A program made the translations under genes and the position numbers. Under the pieces are notes generated by a model. That model saw nothing but the letters and a program-made list of their open reading frames with translations, was not told where the DNA came from and ran no database searches. DNA of 64,000 bases from Linanthus parryae (Eukaryota; Streptophyta; Magnoliopsida; Ericales; Polemoniaceae), in assembly GCA_023055425.1 (NCBI GenBank), contig JALGPY010000001.1, positions 114,557,057 to 114,621,056 on the forward strand. The letters run 5' to 3'. Positions 33,762-45,842 of the stretch are shown one piece after another (position 1 is the first letter of the stretch; each line of letters starts with the position of its first letter).

Positions 33762-35342
33762 TGTTGGAATTGTGCCCTAGAGGCAATCAATTATTTGTGA
33801 CATTTATGGATTTACGATTCATTATGTTATCAATATGGAGATATGTTAACATGAATGAAGTCCTTATAATATAAGTGTTATATTCTTAAATATCCCTAGT
33901 CGATTATAATGATTAATAGGACAATCATCTATAGACTAGTATGGGGTTGGCTTGATATGGAGATATCATGATCCAACACATGGGTATGCATTAGGAGTAA
34001 TGGCATACTGGATTTACCCATCTCCGAGAAGGCTACATACATGTTATGTTAAGTCACAAGCGCTTCTCGCGGTGCAATGGTATTGTCATCCTTAGACTTG
34101 AAGTCACTAGATATTCTAGTTGTGGATTATTGTGATCTTGGTAGCGTTAAACGCTACACCGTAACTGGGTAGTTATAAAGGCGTGTACTGGATACAATAA
34201 GAAGCAAGCTTAGAGATCGTAGTGGACGTAGATAGAATTTGTCCCTCCCACATAACGAGAGCAAATATCCTAGGCCACTCGAGGGATAGTGCTTATAGAA
34301 TGTCTGGCCAGACTCAAATAAATCAATATGGAATATTGATTTATTTGCACGAGTAAGGCTATTCCCATGGATCGAGAAACTATGGATTGGATATACGAGT
34401 GTGACTTGTATGTCTCGTGTCCAATCCGGATATAGAGACAAAGGGATGAGACAATTACTTGTACAAAGGTTTGTCATGATGACTATTCTATTTGTTGGCT
34501 AGAATGGATGTCTTGCTAGAGGCCGCTCCATATTAGTAAATTGTTACTACCAACTAAATAGAACCTATGGGGTCACACGCCATATAGGGGTGAACTAGAC
34601 ATTGGAAATAATTAATTAATATGATTAATTAATTAGAAGGATCAAATCGCAACAACTTGCTAACTTAGTAGGACTAATATGCAAGTTGGACTAATCCATG
34701 TATAGACATGATTAGGATTTGCCAAGGTGGCCTAATTCATGTAAAGACATGATTAGGATTAATTTGCAAATAAAACTAATCCATGTATTGACATGATAAG
34801 GACTATTTTGCAAAAGGGACTAATCCGAACTTGAGTAGGATTATGAGGGGTTCTTTATGTAGTAGGACAAGGAGTTGTTGGACTATATAAAGAACACTCC
34901 TAGCTTATTTTTCTCTCTACACACAACACACAACACACAACACACATCTATATGATAGAAGTAAGGAGAGAACAAAGCAAGGAGAGAGAGCAAGTCCCAA
35001 AAGAGGGCCGAACCCCCCTTGGGATTGCCTCCCCCTACCCGTCGGCCTAAAGGGTGCCGCCCCACCTTTGGCACTCCATTGTTGGCGATTTCTTCTTTCT
35101 CTTCCATTCTTCCTAGCTAGAACGAGGGAATTGGAGGGTCTAGATCTCACCTCTAGGCGTGGATCAACCGTAGAGACGTGACACAATTCGCGTTTGAAGT
35201 CATCAAAGGAGAACCCTAAGGTGTGTTAATTGATTTCTTCCTTTACCATCGTTATGTCTCTTGACTTGTGATCCTTGGAGGGTTTTGCATGGTTTATGAT
35301 TGTTTGTGTTTCCGTTGTGCATCCATGAATCAAAACCCAACA
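33762..35342 (+). mobile_element. A 5' LTR (1,581 bp)
   Basis: Starts TGTTGG and ends CCAACA, an exact 6-bp terminal inverted repeat, two bases before the PBS. A TATA box and a CT/CA-rich transcribed region lie near 34884-34960. The pyrimidine- and purine-rich frames inside it (34883-35186) are not conserved genes. Confidence 0.92.
34884..34890 (+). promoter_or_regulatory. TATA box in the A 5' LTR
   Basis: GACTATATAAAGAACACTCC is a strong plant TATA context. Transcription would start about 30 bp downstream, near the CTCTCTACACAC stretch, marking the U3/R border. Confidence 0.6.
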
Positions 35343-35343
35343 G

Positions 35344-35356
35344 TGGTATCAGAGCC
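35344..35356 (+). promoter_or_regulatory. A primer binding site (initiator tRNA-Met)
   Basis: TGGTATCAGAGCC lies directly after the LTR end CCAACA plus one base. It is complementary to the 3' end of initiator tRNA-Met. Confidence 0.88.
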
Positions 35357-35378
35357 ACAGGTCGTAGAAGCATAAACG

Positions 35379-36662
35379 TGAAGGGAGGCGAATCCCTGGA
35401 CCAGTTCGATTGCATGTCTGCTATACCGAATAAAATTTCGTTTTCAACATGAACGCTATAATCCCTACTAGGCGGAATTAGGGTTTATACCTGCGTCCAA
35501 GCTAGTTGATGTAGGTCTGAAATCCTCTGGATCTTCTCCCGTATTCCTGAAGTTCCTCCTGGATGCAAGTGTGGGCTTGGTGCTTCCAGAATCCTTCTTG
35601 GCCTCCAGACGAATTGCTCTCACTCTCGAAACACTAGGTTTCGGTGTGTATCTTAAGCATCCGAATTCTAAAGACTAAGGACACTTATATAGGCTACGGG
35701 AGGGACCTGGAGGAGAAAATACGAATCAGGCTCCTAACTTTATTAGGACTTCTGGTTCCACCCGAACCTAGTCCGAATAAAGTTAATAACAGTTAGTACC
35801 ACTAAATAACTGTTATTGCACTCCTGTCCATATTCTCAAAACTAATATTTCGAGCTCCTGTTATTAAATACTTATTATCTCCCCATCTTAAGATTACAGA
35901 TATCCGTCGATTAAATTAATTACTGACTAATTCATTTAATCGACCTCTTCCCATTTCCTTGATCCTTACCACTTAACAGATTTGATATGTCCAGATTACC
36001 AAGTAATCTACCTGCAGGGTTTGACATAATCAAAACTTATAAGCTTCATCAAGGGGATATCATCAATCCCATACCCGGGACATGGATTCCTTCGATATAT
36101 CAATTTACACCATGGACTCAATAGTATCACCCAACTCATCGAGGTTATTGATTCCATAGGAATCTCACTCACTTGACTTGTCAAAGCAATAACTACTAAG
36201 TACATGTGCACATTGACTATCTAAGGATTAAGAGCATAAGTAATCATAATAACCATGAGACATAGCTTGTCTTATTATGTCAGTACAAAGACAATGATCT
36301 CAACTTGGTCCTGTTCAATATACACAAAGTATACTAGCACATTGAGTTGAAACTATAGTATGAACTATACTGTTTCCTGTAGCCAAGACAGACATACTAA
36401 AACAATGTGCTACAATCGTTCCGATGGTTTGTATAATTCCATCTAGATTGTGAACTCACAACTTTCATTCTACAAGAACCGAAGATAAGATCTTCTGTGT
36501 GTAAGCTAGACTCTACACACCAGATCTTCTACTATGTAGAACAATAGACAACTATGCACAATAATAATATAATGCAAAAAACATTGCCCAAAACCATTCT
36601 CATAAATATCAAATTCATATAATCCAATACAAAAGGCATGGCTTTTGGTATTCAATCCAACA
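35379..36662 (-). mobile_element. B 3' LTR
   Basis: Read on the minus strand it starts TGTTGGATTG (at 36662) and ends CTCCCTTCA (at 35379). A TATA element (TATATAA on minus, 35691-35685) lies inside. It pairs with 56897-58180 at equal length. Confidence 0.92.
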
Positions 36663-36674
36663 ATCTCCCACTAA
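36663..36674 (-). promoter_or_regulatory. B polypurine tract
   Basis: On the minus strand TTAGTGGGAGAT immediately precedes the LTR start TGTTGG. It follows the stop of the RNase H frame by only a few bases. Confidence 0.85.
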
Positions 36675-36677
36675 GAC

Positions 36678-37776
36678 TCAAAGCCATGCAGCAACACACC
36701 TCAAACCCATTCCCTTTACGTGACCATCAAAAGCCTTAGCTGTCAAACACTTCGTAAATGGGTCTGCCAGGTTATCCGCTGATGCAATCTTCATCACTCC
36801 CACATCACCTCTGTGCACGATTTCTCTAATCAAATGATACTTACGCTCTATGTGTTTTCCTTTCTTGTGAGCTCTTGGTTCCCTTGAGTTTGCAACCGCG
36901 CCGCTATTATCGCAATAAAGCGTCATAGCCGGTTGTGCACTCGGTACCACTCCAAGATCCATTAGAAAGTTTCTAAGCCAAACAGCTTCCTTAGCAGCTT
37001 CAGAAGCAGCCACATATTCAGCTTCCATGGTGGAATCAGCAATACAAGATTGCTTGATGCTCCTCCAACTAAAGGCTCCACCTCCTAATGTGAAAACATA
37101 TCCAGAGGTAGACTTCCTGGAATCCCTATCTGACTGAAAATCTGAGTCTGTGTACCCGATGGGTACAAGACTATTTTCATGGTAAACCAACATATAGTCT
37201 CGAGTCCTTTTCAGGTACTTCAATATATGTTTTACCGCAGTCCAATGTTCTCTGCCAGGGTTAGACTGATATCTACTAACCATGCCAACAGCAAAGCAAA
37301 TATCTGGTCTAGTACATAACATCGCATACATGAGGCTTCCTACTGCAGAAGCATAAGGAACTGCTTTCATACTTTCTATCTCATCAGGTGTCTTAGGACA
37401 CTGATCCTTAGATAGACTGATTCCATGTCTGAAAGGGATCAACCCTTTCTTGGAATCCTGCATGCTAAACCTTGCAAGAACAGTATCAATATAATTGGCT
37501 TGCGACAAGCCCAACATCCTATTTTTCCGATCTCGCATAAGCTTGATCCCTAGAACGTATGCTGCTTCTCCCAAGTCTTTCATATCAAATTGACTTGATA
37601 ACCATACCAGCACACTAGATAATACACCCACATTGTTTCCAATGAGCAATATATCATCAACGTAAAGTATCAAGAATACCACAACGTTTTCTTTACACTT
37701 CTTGTACACACACGGCTCATCCGGACATTGATCAAAACCAAAAGATTTGATTGCCTGATCAAAACGGATGTTCCAT
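36678..37776 (-). pseudogene. B reverse transcriptase (C-terminal half) and RNase H
   Basis: This part, in its own frame from about 37776 down to the stop at 36678, holds the catalytic palm LYVDDILLIGNN (both Asp, about 37655). It continues through QANYIDTVLARFSMQD and KSTSGYVFTLGG to the copia RNase H motifs GYTDSDFQSD, SCIADSTMEAEYVAASEAAK and MTLYCDNSGAV. The last is LADPFTKCLTAKAF. All RNase H acidic residues appear present. The only visible defect is that the frame is out of phase with the upstream pol by a single base lost near 37777, so the enzyme would be cut in two. The stop lies about 15 bases before the LTR. Confidence 0.87.
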
Positions 37777-40462
37777 GTCTAGATGTCTGCTTAAGTCCAT
37801 AAATAGACCTCTTAAGCTTGCACAACTTGTGCTCCTGGCCCTTAGTTACGAATCCTTCTGGTTGCATCATATAAATGCACTCATCAGGACTTCCATTAAG
37901 GAAAGCTGTCTTGACATCCATTTGCCAAATTTCGTAATCGAAATGAGCCGCAATGGACAAGAGAATCCCTATAGACTTAATCATGGCTACTGGCGAAAAA
38001 GTTTCCTCATAGTCGATCCCTTCTTTCTGAGTAAAACCTTTCGCAACAAGCCTTGCTTTGAAGGTTTCAACCTTCCCGTCTACCCCTCTCTTTTTCTTGT
38101 AAATCCACTTACAACCTATGGGTTTTACCCCATCTGTTGGATCTACAAGATCCCAGACCTGATTGGAGTACATAGACTCCATCTCAGAAATCATAGCCTT
38201 TTTCCACTTTTCCGCATCCGTACTTCCAACAGCTTCATTATAGTTACTGGGATCAGTATCATGTTCATCAGGGACCTTGTCAAAAGACTCTCCCAAGTAC
38301 ATGTATCTATCTGGTTTACGAGAAACCCTCCCACTACGACGAGGCTGTACTTGTGGTTCACTAGTAGTAACATTTTCCCCACTGCTCGGTTGCGGCGGAA
38401 TGTCACTACTATCTTGTGGATCACTAGTATTGTCATTTCCCCCACTGCCCTCTTGCGGTGGGATGTCAACACTATTTTGTTGTGTATCACGAGTATCTAC
38501 ATTTCTCCAACCACCCAAAGGTAGTTGAATGTCGATATCATTTTCTTGTGGTATTTCTTCTTGTACAGTTGGTATATCATGACCTTGGACTACTTGATTT
38601 CCTCGCATTTCTTCCAGAACAATTTTACTTTTAGGCTTGTGATCCATAATATAGTCTTCCTCTAAGAATCTCGCATTGGTGCTAACAATGACTTTCTGAT
38701 CTTTCGGACTATAAAATAAACCACCCTTTGTTCCTTTCGGGTATCCTACAAAGACACATACTTCTGTCATTGATTCCAACTTACTTGCGTTCCCCTTCAG
38801 CACATGTGCTGGACTACCCCAAATCCGAACATGTCGTAGACTAGGCTTGCGCCCAGTCCAAAGTTCTGTGGGTGTAGTTGGTACTGACTTAGACGGAACC
38901 AAGTTCAGAATATATGCAGCTGTCTCTAAAGCATGCCCCCAAAAAGAAATTGGTAAATCTGAATAACTCATCATGGATCTCACCATTTCTAAAAGAGTCC
39001 TATTCCTTCCCTCTGCCACACCATTCTGTCGTGGCGTACCTGGAGCAGACAACTGGGATTGAATCCCTTGTTCCTCCAAGTAATCCCTGAATTTTCCCAA
39101 GAGGTACTCGCCACCTCGATCAGATCGAAATGACTTGATATATTTTCCTAGACGCTTCTCTGATTCTGCCTTAAAAATTTTAAATTTGTCAAAGGCCTCA
39201 GACTTATGCCGCATCAAATAAATATATCCATATCTTGAGTAATCATCAATAAAAGTAATGAAATACTCAAAACCTCCCCTTTCTTGGAAATTCATTGGTC
39301 CACAAACATCTGAATGGATAAGCTCCAACAGTTCTTTGGCCCTATTACCCTTTGCCAAAAATGGCCTCTTGGTCATCTTACTTTCTAAACATGACTCACA
39401 TGCTGGTAGTGCCTCCACTTTTAATGAACCTAATGGTCCATTCTGAACCAGCCTTTGTATTCTGTTTATATTGATATGACCAAGTCGTATATGCCAAAGA
39501 TATGTTTGGTTTATCTCGCAAGGTTCCTTTCTCTTTTTAGGTAAGCTATCCGAGTTATTCAGTTCATATAGCTGTGCTATGGGAGTCTCAGGATTTATAA
39601 TGTAAAGACCATCCACCAATGTACCAGAACAAATAAAACGTTTATTTTTCTTAATAACCACAGAGTCATTAAAATAAACTGAATATTCATTCTTAACCAA
39701 CTTAGAAACTGAAATCAAATTCCTTCTAATGGAAGGTACATAAAGGCAATCTTTGAAAACTAAAATCCTATCATTCCCAAAATGTAAGAAACAAATTCCT
39801 ATTGCGACTGCAGCTACTTTATTCGTGTTGCCCAAGTGTAGATAAATCTCGCATTCACTAAGCTGTCTGGTTTCCTGGAACCCCTGCAATGAATTGCAGA
39901 CATGGTCAGTGGCTCCCGAATCTACACACCAGGTTCTAGTAGATCGAACCGCTAAACATGATTCAACTACTAGTGAAAGAGATATACCTGAGTTGTTCTG
40001 GATTGGACGAGTCATGAACTTTGGACATTGCTTCTTCCAATGCCCTCTCTGGTTACAGAGGAAACACTTGCCTTTCGGCTTTCCCAATGTCCCCTGAGGA
40101 GAAAGTGCTGGCTGTGGCCCACGAGCTATTCCTTGAGGTGCCGGAGCAACCTTCGGAACTACTGCTTGTGCAACTTTCTTCTTCTTCTTAGACCTAGGGT
40201 TAGAAGCAGAAGACTTTTCAGCCACCATTACATTAATCGGTTTCTGAAGGAGTCCCTCATCTGCTTGAAGCTCCTTTAACAATTCGGCTAAAGAATAAGT
40301 CTTTTTGTTCATATTATAATTTAGCCGAAAACTGTTAAATGAATCAGACAGCGTCATGAGCACTATATCGACCTGAGTTTCCTCATCGATTACAGCTCCA
40401 AGGATCTCTAGTTCACCTAGAAGACTTATCATCTTCAGAACATGATCCCTTACAGAGGACCC
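37777..40462 (-). pseudogene. B gag 3' part, protease, integrase and RT N-terminal half
   Basis: A long open frame reads leftward from the C insertion site. First comes the end of Gag (VRDHVLKMISLLGELEILGA, LAELLKELQADEGLL) with the zinc knuckle CFLCNQRGHWKKQC. Protease has WCVDSGATDHVCN (Asp-Ser-Gly). Pre-integrase has LWHIRLGHI and CESCLESKMTKRPF. The integrase core has DVCGPMN, FITFIDDYSRYGYIYLM, RSDRGGEYL and PRQNGVAEGRNRTLL (Asp, Asp, Glu). RT begins VWDLVDPTDGVKPIGCKWIY, FKARLVAKGFTQKEGIDYEE, MDVKTAFLNG and IYGLKQ. The frame slips near 37777, adding about 30 wrong residues before a stop at 37670. Everything else looks intact. The apparent first codon (40468-40466) lies in the LTR of C and is not a real start. 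Confidence 0.88.
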
Positions 40463-41927
40463 TGACACGCTCCAACTGCAAGTGCACAGTTGTCGGTGCA
40501 GTAATAATCGGAGAAGTCCGGATTGTCGAACCCAAGGGACTTCGTGTAACTAACTATTAAGTTTGTTCTTTATGTGGGCAAAACGCAGTTGTTTTGTGGT
40601 TCCTAATTCTACTAAAAATTCGAATAACAATTATCTCAAATAATTCAAAGAATTATTTCAAGATTAACGAGCACGAGCTGATATTGTTGTGTATCAAGTT
40701 TGATTAAATTCAGGATATCTCTACGGATCACTAGGAATGTCACACTACGTTGGATTTATGTTTTACTAACACGATAATTTCTTATTCTAGTTAAACGAGC
40801 AATTGTATATTGAAGATGTCTCAACCAATAACTATGCCTAAACTATCGTAACTGATTCCTCTAGCTTACTCAAGTTCAAACACGCATTACGATACTAATT
40901 TCTACTCTTGTTCTTAGCTAACTAGCAAGATTCCTCAACCCTAGATACGGCTAGTGTGTATTTCAATTTTCCGGGCAACGAACGTAGATTCCTCTATCGT
41001 TCATAACCTAGCACAATCCTACTAACACGTCTATCAATAGAAAAGATAAATTATAAACATAAAATACACATAACTAAAGAAGAAATCATCAATTAAGCTC
41101 AAAAGCATGAGAGTAAATCCATAAACCACAAGTTGTAGTGATCAAACCCTAGTTTCCTACGAGATATCTCAAAATAAGGGTTTAGCTACTCATAATCATG
41201 TTCATAATACAAAGTTTCATGATCGAGTATCAAAAACTAGAGAAGAAAAGAAGAAGAGAAGCCAAACGGATGATCCATGCTCTCGACCTAGCTTCCAAGC
41301 GCTCCAAGCACGACTCCCAAGGTGTGTTATGATGTTGAATGTCGTTCCCCAATGTTTCCTAAGTCTTTTGTGGCTTCAAACTCCCAAAACTATGCCAAAA
41401 TAGCGAAAACAGCCCAAAATTTCAGTTCTGGCCGCAGAGGTAATCGTACGATTACCTTGATGTAATCGTACGATTACTTGCCTCATAGGTAATCGTACGT
41501 TTACATCTAAGTAATCGTACGATTACTTCTGGATGAAGGTAATCGTACGATTACCTTGAGGTAAACGTACGATTACTTCTGGTCTTCCACCATTCAATCT
41601 TCAACTTCTTGCTCTTTTTCCTTTCGTCTTCACTTCCCGAGCATCCCTTTGAGCCTCCAACCTTTCCGAAGTTCACTTTTGCTCCAATGTCACGTCCCGA
41701 GCTCCCGGTTCCTGAAAACCACAACACGAGAAACATACCGGAAGATCAAACGTGATAAAATATAGCCAAAATCAATGCAAAAAGTGCCCGGACTCATCAT
41801 TAACGTGCAAAGACTCAACATGCTCAACTTTAGCAAGAAATGATCCAAAATCTATCAAAACGCATCGGAATATACGCAAAACGGTAAGGAAACATATAAG
41901 AATATAACTCCAAATATGGAGTTATCA
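40463..41927 (-). mobile_element. C 3' LTR
   Basis: Plus-strand limits TGACACGCTCC ... ATGGAGTTATCA. It matches 53869-55333 almost base for base. Six palindromic 16-mers lie at 41440-41576. Confidence 0.93.
41440..41576. repeat. Palindromic 16-mer cluster in C 3' LTR (6 copies)
   Basis: GTAATCGTACGATTAC, a perfect palindrome, occurs at 41440 and 41462. It recurs with none or one changed base at about 41491, 41511, 41540 and 41561. Spacing is irregular (22-29 bp). In element orientation the cluster lies about 350-490 bases into the LTR, probably in U3, where transcription control sites are expected. Confidence 0.93.
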
Positions 41928-41942
41928 AATATCCCCACACTT
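41928..41942 (-). promoter_or_regulatory. C polypurine tract
   Basis: On the minus strand AAGTGTGGGGATATT directly precedes the LTR start TGATAACTCC. This form is typical of Athila-group elements. Confidence 0.85.
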
Positions 41943-43918
41943 ACCCGTTGCGCGTCCCGAGCAACAATTCAAGTCTCAAACTATCTCAAATCATCCGAAC
42001 CTTCCTCCTCTCATCTCACCTCTCAAGTCAACTATTCCAACCAAGACCATTGCATACTTTTCAACTTACCAATTGCATACTAACCTCAATTAGCCGACTC
42101 AACACACGATGACTCAATACAAGACTCAACGATGCAACAATATGATGCAATGCAAATATATGACTCGATCCTACACAACACATATATACACAAAACGTCT
42201 TTTTAGGCGAGATCGGGCAATCTCAATTAGCTCAAATCGGTTCTCATGGAGTGATGAAGAATCTAGGAACGAGGTATGAATTGTAACCAAACTCGACAAC
42301 TAGAATTTCCCTTAGTTGGTATAGAAAGTCTAGCTTTACTACGTGTAAGAATAACCTACCTCTTCGCATGTGCCGATAAATAAGAGGCTACGCTAGGCTA
42401 AGCCACATTCAAGGTCCGAGCTCCTATTCCGCTAACGGGTTAAAATGTAGAGGCTTAGGGACAAAAGGATAATCATGTAGTAGCAAGTCCTAAGCGTCAC
42501 ATTCTCACGTTAAAACCCACATCTCACACACCCTCACCACGATGATAGGAACCGCAACCCGAAACTCACCATCTCCGGCCCTCGATCCCCTCAAACCCCG
42601 GTACAATAACGATCTCCGTGGCCACCGTCGTGAAACATGCATAAAATGAACATCGCCGTCAATGAAATAGTTGCTTCCACCACTCGGTCTTCATTAAGCT
42701 CAAACTTTATTCCTTTATTTCATCTCTCCTTTTTTTCTCTCTTTTTTTTTTTTTTTTTTTTCTGTTTTTTTTTTTTTTTTTTTTTTTAATTTTTGATTTT
42801 TTTTTTTTTTTCAAATCTCTCAATATCCAAAAACACAACTTCTACAACGTATATCTCGAGTGGTCTTCCAAGTGTCAAGCCATACAAAAACGTTAAGGGG
42901 AGGAAGTAAACAATCCAATGAATATATATCACAAGTAAAATCCATCTCCCCCTAACTCAATGAAATACACGGTGCCACCAAACAAAGCCGCAAACAAATC
43001 CAAGTACAAGTATGGGGATGGAGTCGTCACAAGCTCAATCTCTATGTCCGTAGTCAAAAGTCGACATCCCCACACTAGAATATATCCATGTCCCCTCTCA
43101 AGTAATCAAAGCAATATAAGTCTCGTGCTTAATCCAACCGATCCTCCTACACCAAGATGATGAAAAGGAACGATCCCTAGCACGATCCACCACTTAAATC
43201 ACCCAACCCAATTTGTGCGTATTAGATGCCACGCACTCACGGCTCTCCACAACTGTGTCCATGGTGTAATGACATGGAACACCGCCACACCGAAGTGCGC
43301 AAGCCTACTCTCACTCACCCTCGCATTCCCCTCGATAATCAGAAATGAAGCATATGCGATACGTAAGACTCACACAAATATATCGTGAAGCACTCCCTCA
43401 TCGAACCCCCTCAACTACAAACACCCTCGTGACGCACTAAAGCGGTGATTCTAACCAATCGATGATGAAGGCCAAGAATCGTCACCCTAAGTTCAGAGGT
43501 TATCAAAGAATCCAAGGTTCGAAATAGGGTTCACTAGTGGTCCTACAAGGTAAGTTCTATAAGCAGTGAGTGCTCTAATACACACCTCGCACAGCTGTTT
43601 CGTGTGCCACTACGAGGCGGGTTGGCGACTACCTAAGACGTACACATGAATGTTCGGCTTGTTTAGCTCACACCTAGCTCAACTCTTGTACGAAAACAAG
43701 GCACACACTTTAGATTTTGAAAATCATTTAAGTGTCGTAAAATAGGTAGGTACTCCCGTAAAGGAAGTCTCTCTATACGTACTAAGGGGAACTCAAATTG
43801 TCATTCTCGGTCACACGTCATACCCTATGCCTAAAGTTCTCACACTCCTCGATTTTCCAAATTCAAGCTTCTTTTGATTGCCCTTTCTCAATTTTCAATT
43901 TGTTTTCAATTTTTTTTT

Positions 43919-43958
<40 letters not shown>

Positions 43959-44291
43959 ATTCCCTACTCTATATGCATGGGCCGACTCGAAAGAAGACTC
44001 GAAACTGACTCGATTTGGGTAGGTGGACTCAATTAAATAAAACGTGCACTAAACATAAACTACTCACAATACGACACAAACGACACGGACACAATATATA
44101 TAAACACGACACGGACTACAAAACTGACACAAACAACCTAAACAACCTATATGTAACTGGTGAATGCAGACAGACACGGACTTGGCTAATGAAAGGCAGA
44201 GAAACCCCCCCACACTTGAACGCGTCGTTGTCCTCAACGAATGCATAGGCAAGCGAAAAGACTCAGCATTCAAATGCAGGGAGTGGTAAGT
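41943..44291 (-). other. C 3' non-coding region with extra PPT-like motifs
   Basis: About 2.3 kb between the third ORF and the 3' LTR. It holds long T tracts (42727-42811, 43908-43953; A tracts in element direction). AGTGTGGGG-type words recur at 43065-43076 and 44205-44216, besides the real polypurine tract. Open frames here are short and not conserved in type. Confidence 0.6.
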
Positions 44292-45842
44292 CTACTCGGA
44301 CGAATCCTCGTCGTCCTGGTCCTGGTCTCCGGAGTAAGCATCCGAATGGTACTCGTAGGCACCAGGGTAGGACTCTTGGCCACTACGCCACTGATCTCTC
44401 GGGAATCCCACATGAGTGGCCAACGCCTCTAACCACTGGTCCTGACGGTGCTGATGCAAACTCACCTGACGTAGGCCCTGAACGAGGTTACGCAAGCTAC
44501 TGCGATGATGCTCAAACTGCCTAGCACTCATGTCAGCCACATAATCACGGGACCGACCATTTGAGTTAAGGGTCATAGTCCTAGTCAGTCGCAACTCGGA
44601 CATCAAGTCCGCTAAGGTCACACTCGGCTGGCCAGGGTCAACGACAGGGGGTGGTACAGGCGGAGGTGGAACGGGAGTAGGAGCTGGAGGAATAGGAGCT
44701 GGAGGAGTAGGAGCCGCTCGTGAGGAAGAGGCTTTTTTCTTAGCCTTTCCCGTAGGGGGTCTAGAACTAGCTCCTGCCTCCATCACCACTACATCCTTGA
44801 ACGGGTCCGGGATTTTGTCAAACATTCTCGGAGCCTTGGGTGTGATTTCTAGCTCTCCATCAGGTACGTCAGCCCCGCAATCCTTAGCTAAGTGCAAAAG
44901 TAAGAAACTATGGCCCACAGACTTCCTATTTTTCTCTTCAAATCTCTCATGCAAATACAGGAAAATCCGCCTAGGGATGTCTATCCGATGCCCCCTCGTT
45001 AGACACAGAGCCATGACACACACCTCAAAATCAACGTAATTGGGAGCCGAAACTCCCAACACCCATGACGCCAACAACTCAATGAGCCACCGTGGCTTAG
45101 GCAGCAAGTATCCGACTGGGAGCTTCCAATGTCTGATATTGGTTTTAGACCTATCCCAGTCGGCCCCTGGCACTCCCGCAAAACAAAACGCTGACACCTC
45201 ATTAATGAGCGTCTGCTGGTCTTTCTGCAGATAAACATGAAATTGACAGGGTGCTGTCAACGGGGGCCACTTAAGCGCTGCGGCGATGTTCTCAGAGGAC
45301 AAAACTAGCCAGTGCCGACGACAATAAATGACACGAGGGTCCTTGAGCCTAGACGTCTCACCCTCATCAGTGTGTCTCGCATTTGCATATATTTCACGAG
45401 TCAGCATAGAACTGGCTTTCTCATTCACTAATTCCATCCATCCCGCAAAATTTTCGGCCTTCGCGACCTTTTGTAGGTCATCAGGCAACCCCTCTAGTGG
45501 AAACAGTTTCTCAACCTGGACACCCCTATTAATCCTAGGGTTTGACGTGTAAAAACCTTGGGCACTTGCCGAAATAAACCTAAAGTCGCAAAAGACCCTG
45601 CCCCTATCAATTGCCAACTTGTCGTCGTCCGGCGCATGACCACGACCCTTTCGAATTGGGGGCAAGGAGGATGGTACGGGTGTGGTAAACACCCTAAGCT
45701 CAGGGGATAACGGGATGACCAATTGGGCACCCGAGTCACCCCCTTTATTAACAGACTCATTCTCAGGCTCGTTCACTCCACTTCCCCCAGGTAATGTGTA
45801 ATTGGGGTCGTTGTCACGACTCGTTCTCGCACGTTTGCTCAT
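44292..45842 (-). CDS. C third ORF in the env position (plant-transposon-type protein, function unknown)
   Basis: The ORF is uninterrupted, about 516 residues from the Met at 45842 (MSKRARTSRDNDPNYTLPGG); an alternative Met lies six codons upstream at 45860. The N-terminal third is polar. The middle has a tryptophan- and leucine-rich globular region (CRRHWLVLSSENIAAALKWP, DWDRSKTNIRHWKLPVGYLL, FEVCVMALCLTRGHRIDIPR). It then has a Lys/Ser patch KAKKKASSS and a Pro-rich linker, PPAPIPPAPTPVPPPPVPPP. A coiled or helical His/Gln/Arg-rich segment follows, and an acidic tail ends in DQDQDDEDSSE. The middle recalls the putative plant transposon protein domain seen in Athila-type ORFs. No signal peptide or clear membrane helix is present, so an envelope role is not supported. 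It would need a spliced or internal-promoter transcript because it lies 2.3 kb after pol. Confidence 0.75.
   Translation of the reverse strand: MSKRARTSRDNDPNYTLPGGSGVNEPENESVNKGGDSGAQLVIPLSPELRVFTTPVPSSLPPIRKGRGHAPDDDKLAIDRGRVFCDFRFISASAQGFYTSNPRINRGVQVEKLFPLEGLPDDLQKVAKAENFAGWMELVNEKASSMLTREIYANARHTDEGETSRLKDPRVIYCRRHWLVLSSENIAAALKWPPLTAPCQFHVYLQKDQQTLINEVSAFCFAGVPGADWDRSKTNIRHWKLPVGYLLPKPRWLIELLASWVLGVSAPNYVDFEVCVMALCLTRGHRIDIPRRIFLYLHERFEEKNRKSVGHSFLLLHLAKDCGADVPDGELEITPKAPRMFDKIPDPFKDVVVMEAGASSRPPTGKAKKKASSSRAAPTPPAPIPPAPTPVPPPPVPPPVVDPGQPSVTLADLMSELRLTRTMTLNSNGRSRDYVADMSARQFEHHRSSLRNLVQGLRQVSLHQHRQDQWLEALATHVGFPRDQWRSGQESYPGAYEYHSDAYSGDQDQDDEDSSE

Noticed and set aside
33762..33874. C-terminal extension of the host gene
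   Set aside because: These 40 codons are LTR sequence of element A; the same text recurs at 63217.
37751..38524. Plus-strand open frames opposite B and C pol (also 50569-50931, 49225-49665)
   Set aside because: They are antisense shadows of well-supported minus-strand pol domains.
40463..40468. A start codon for the long B polyprotein at the C junction
   Set aside because: The bases belong to the LTR of C; the real gag start lies on the other side of C near 55737.
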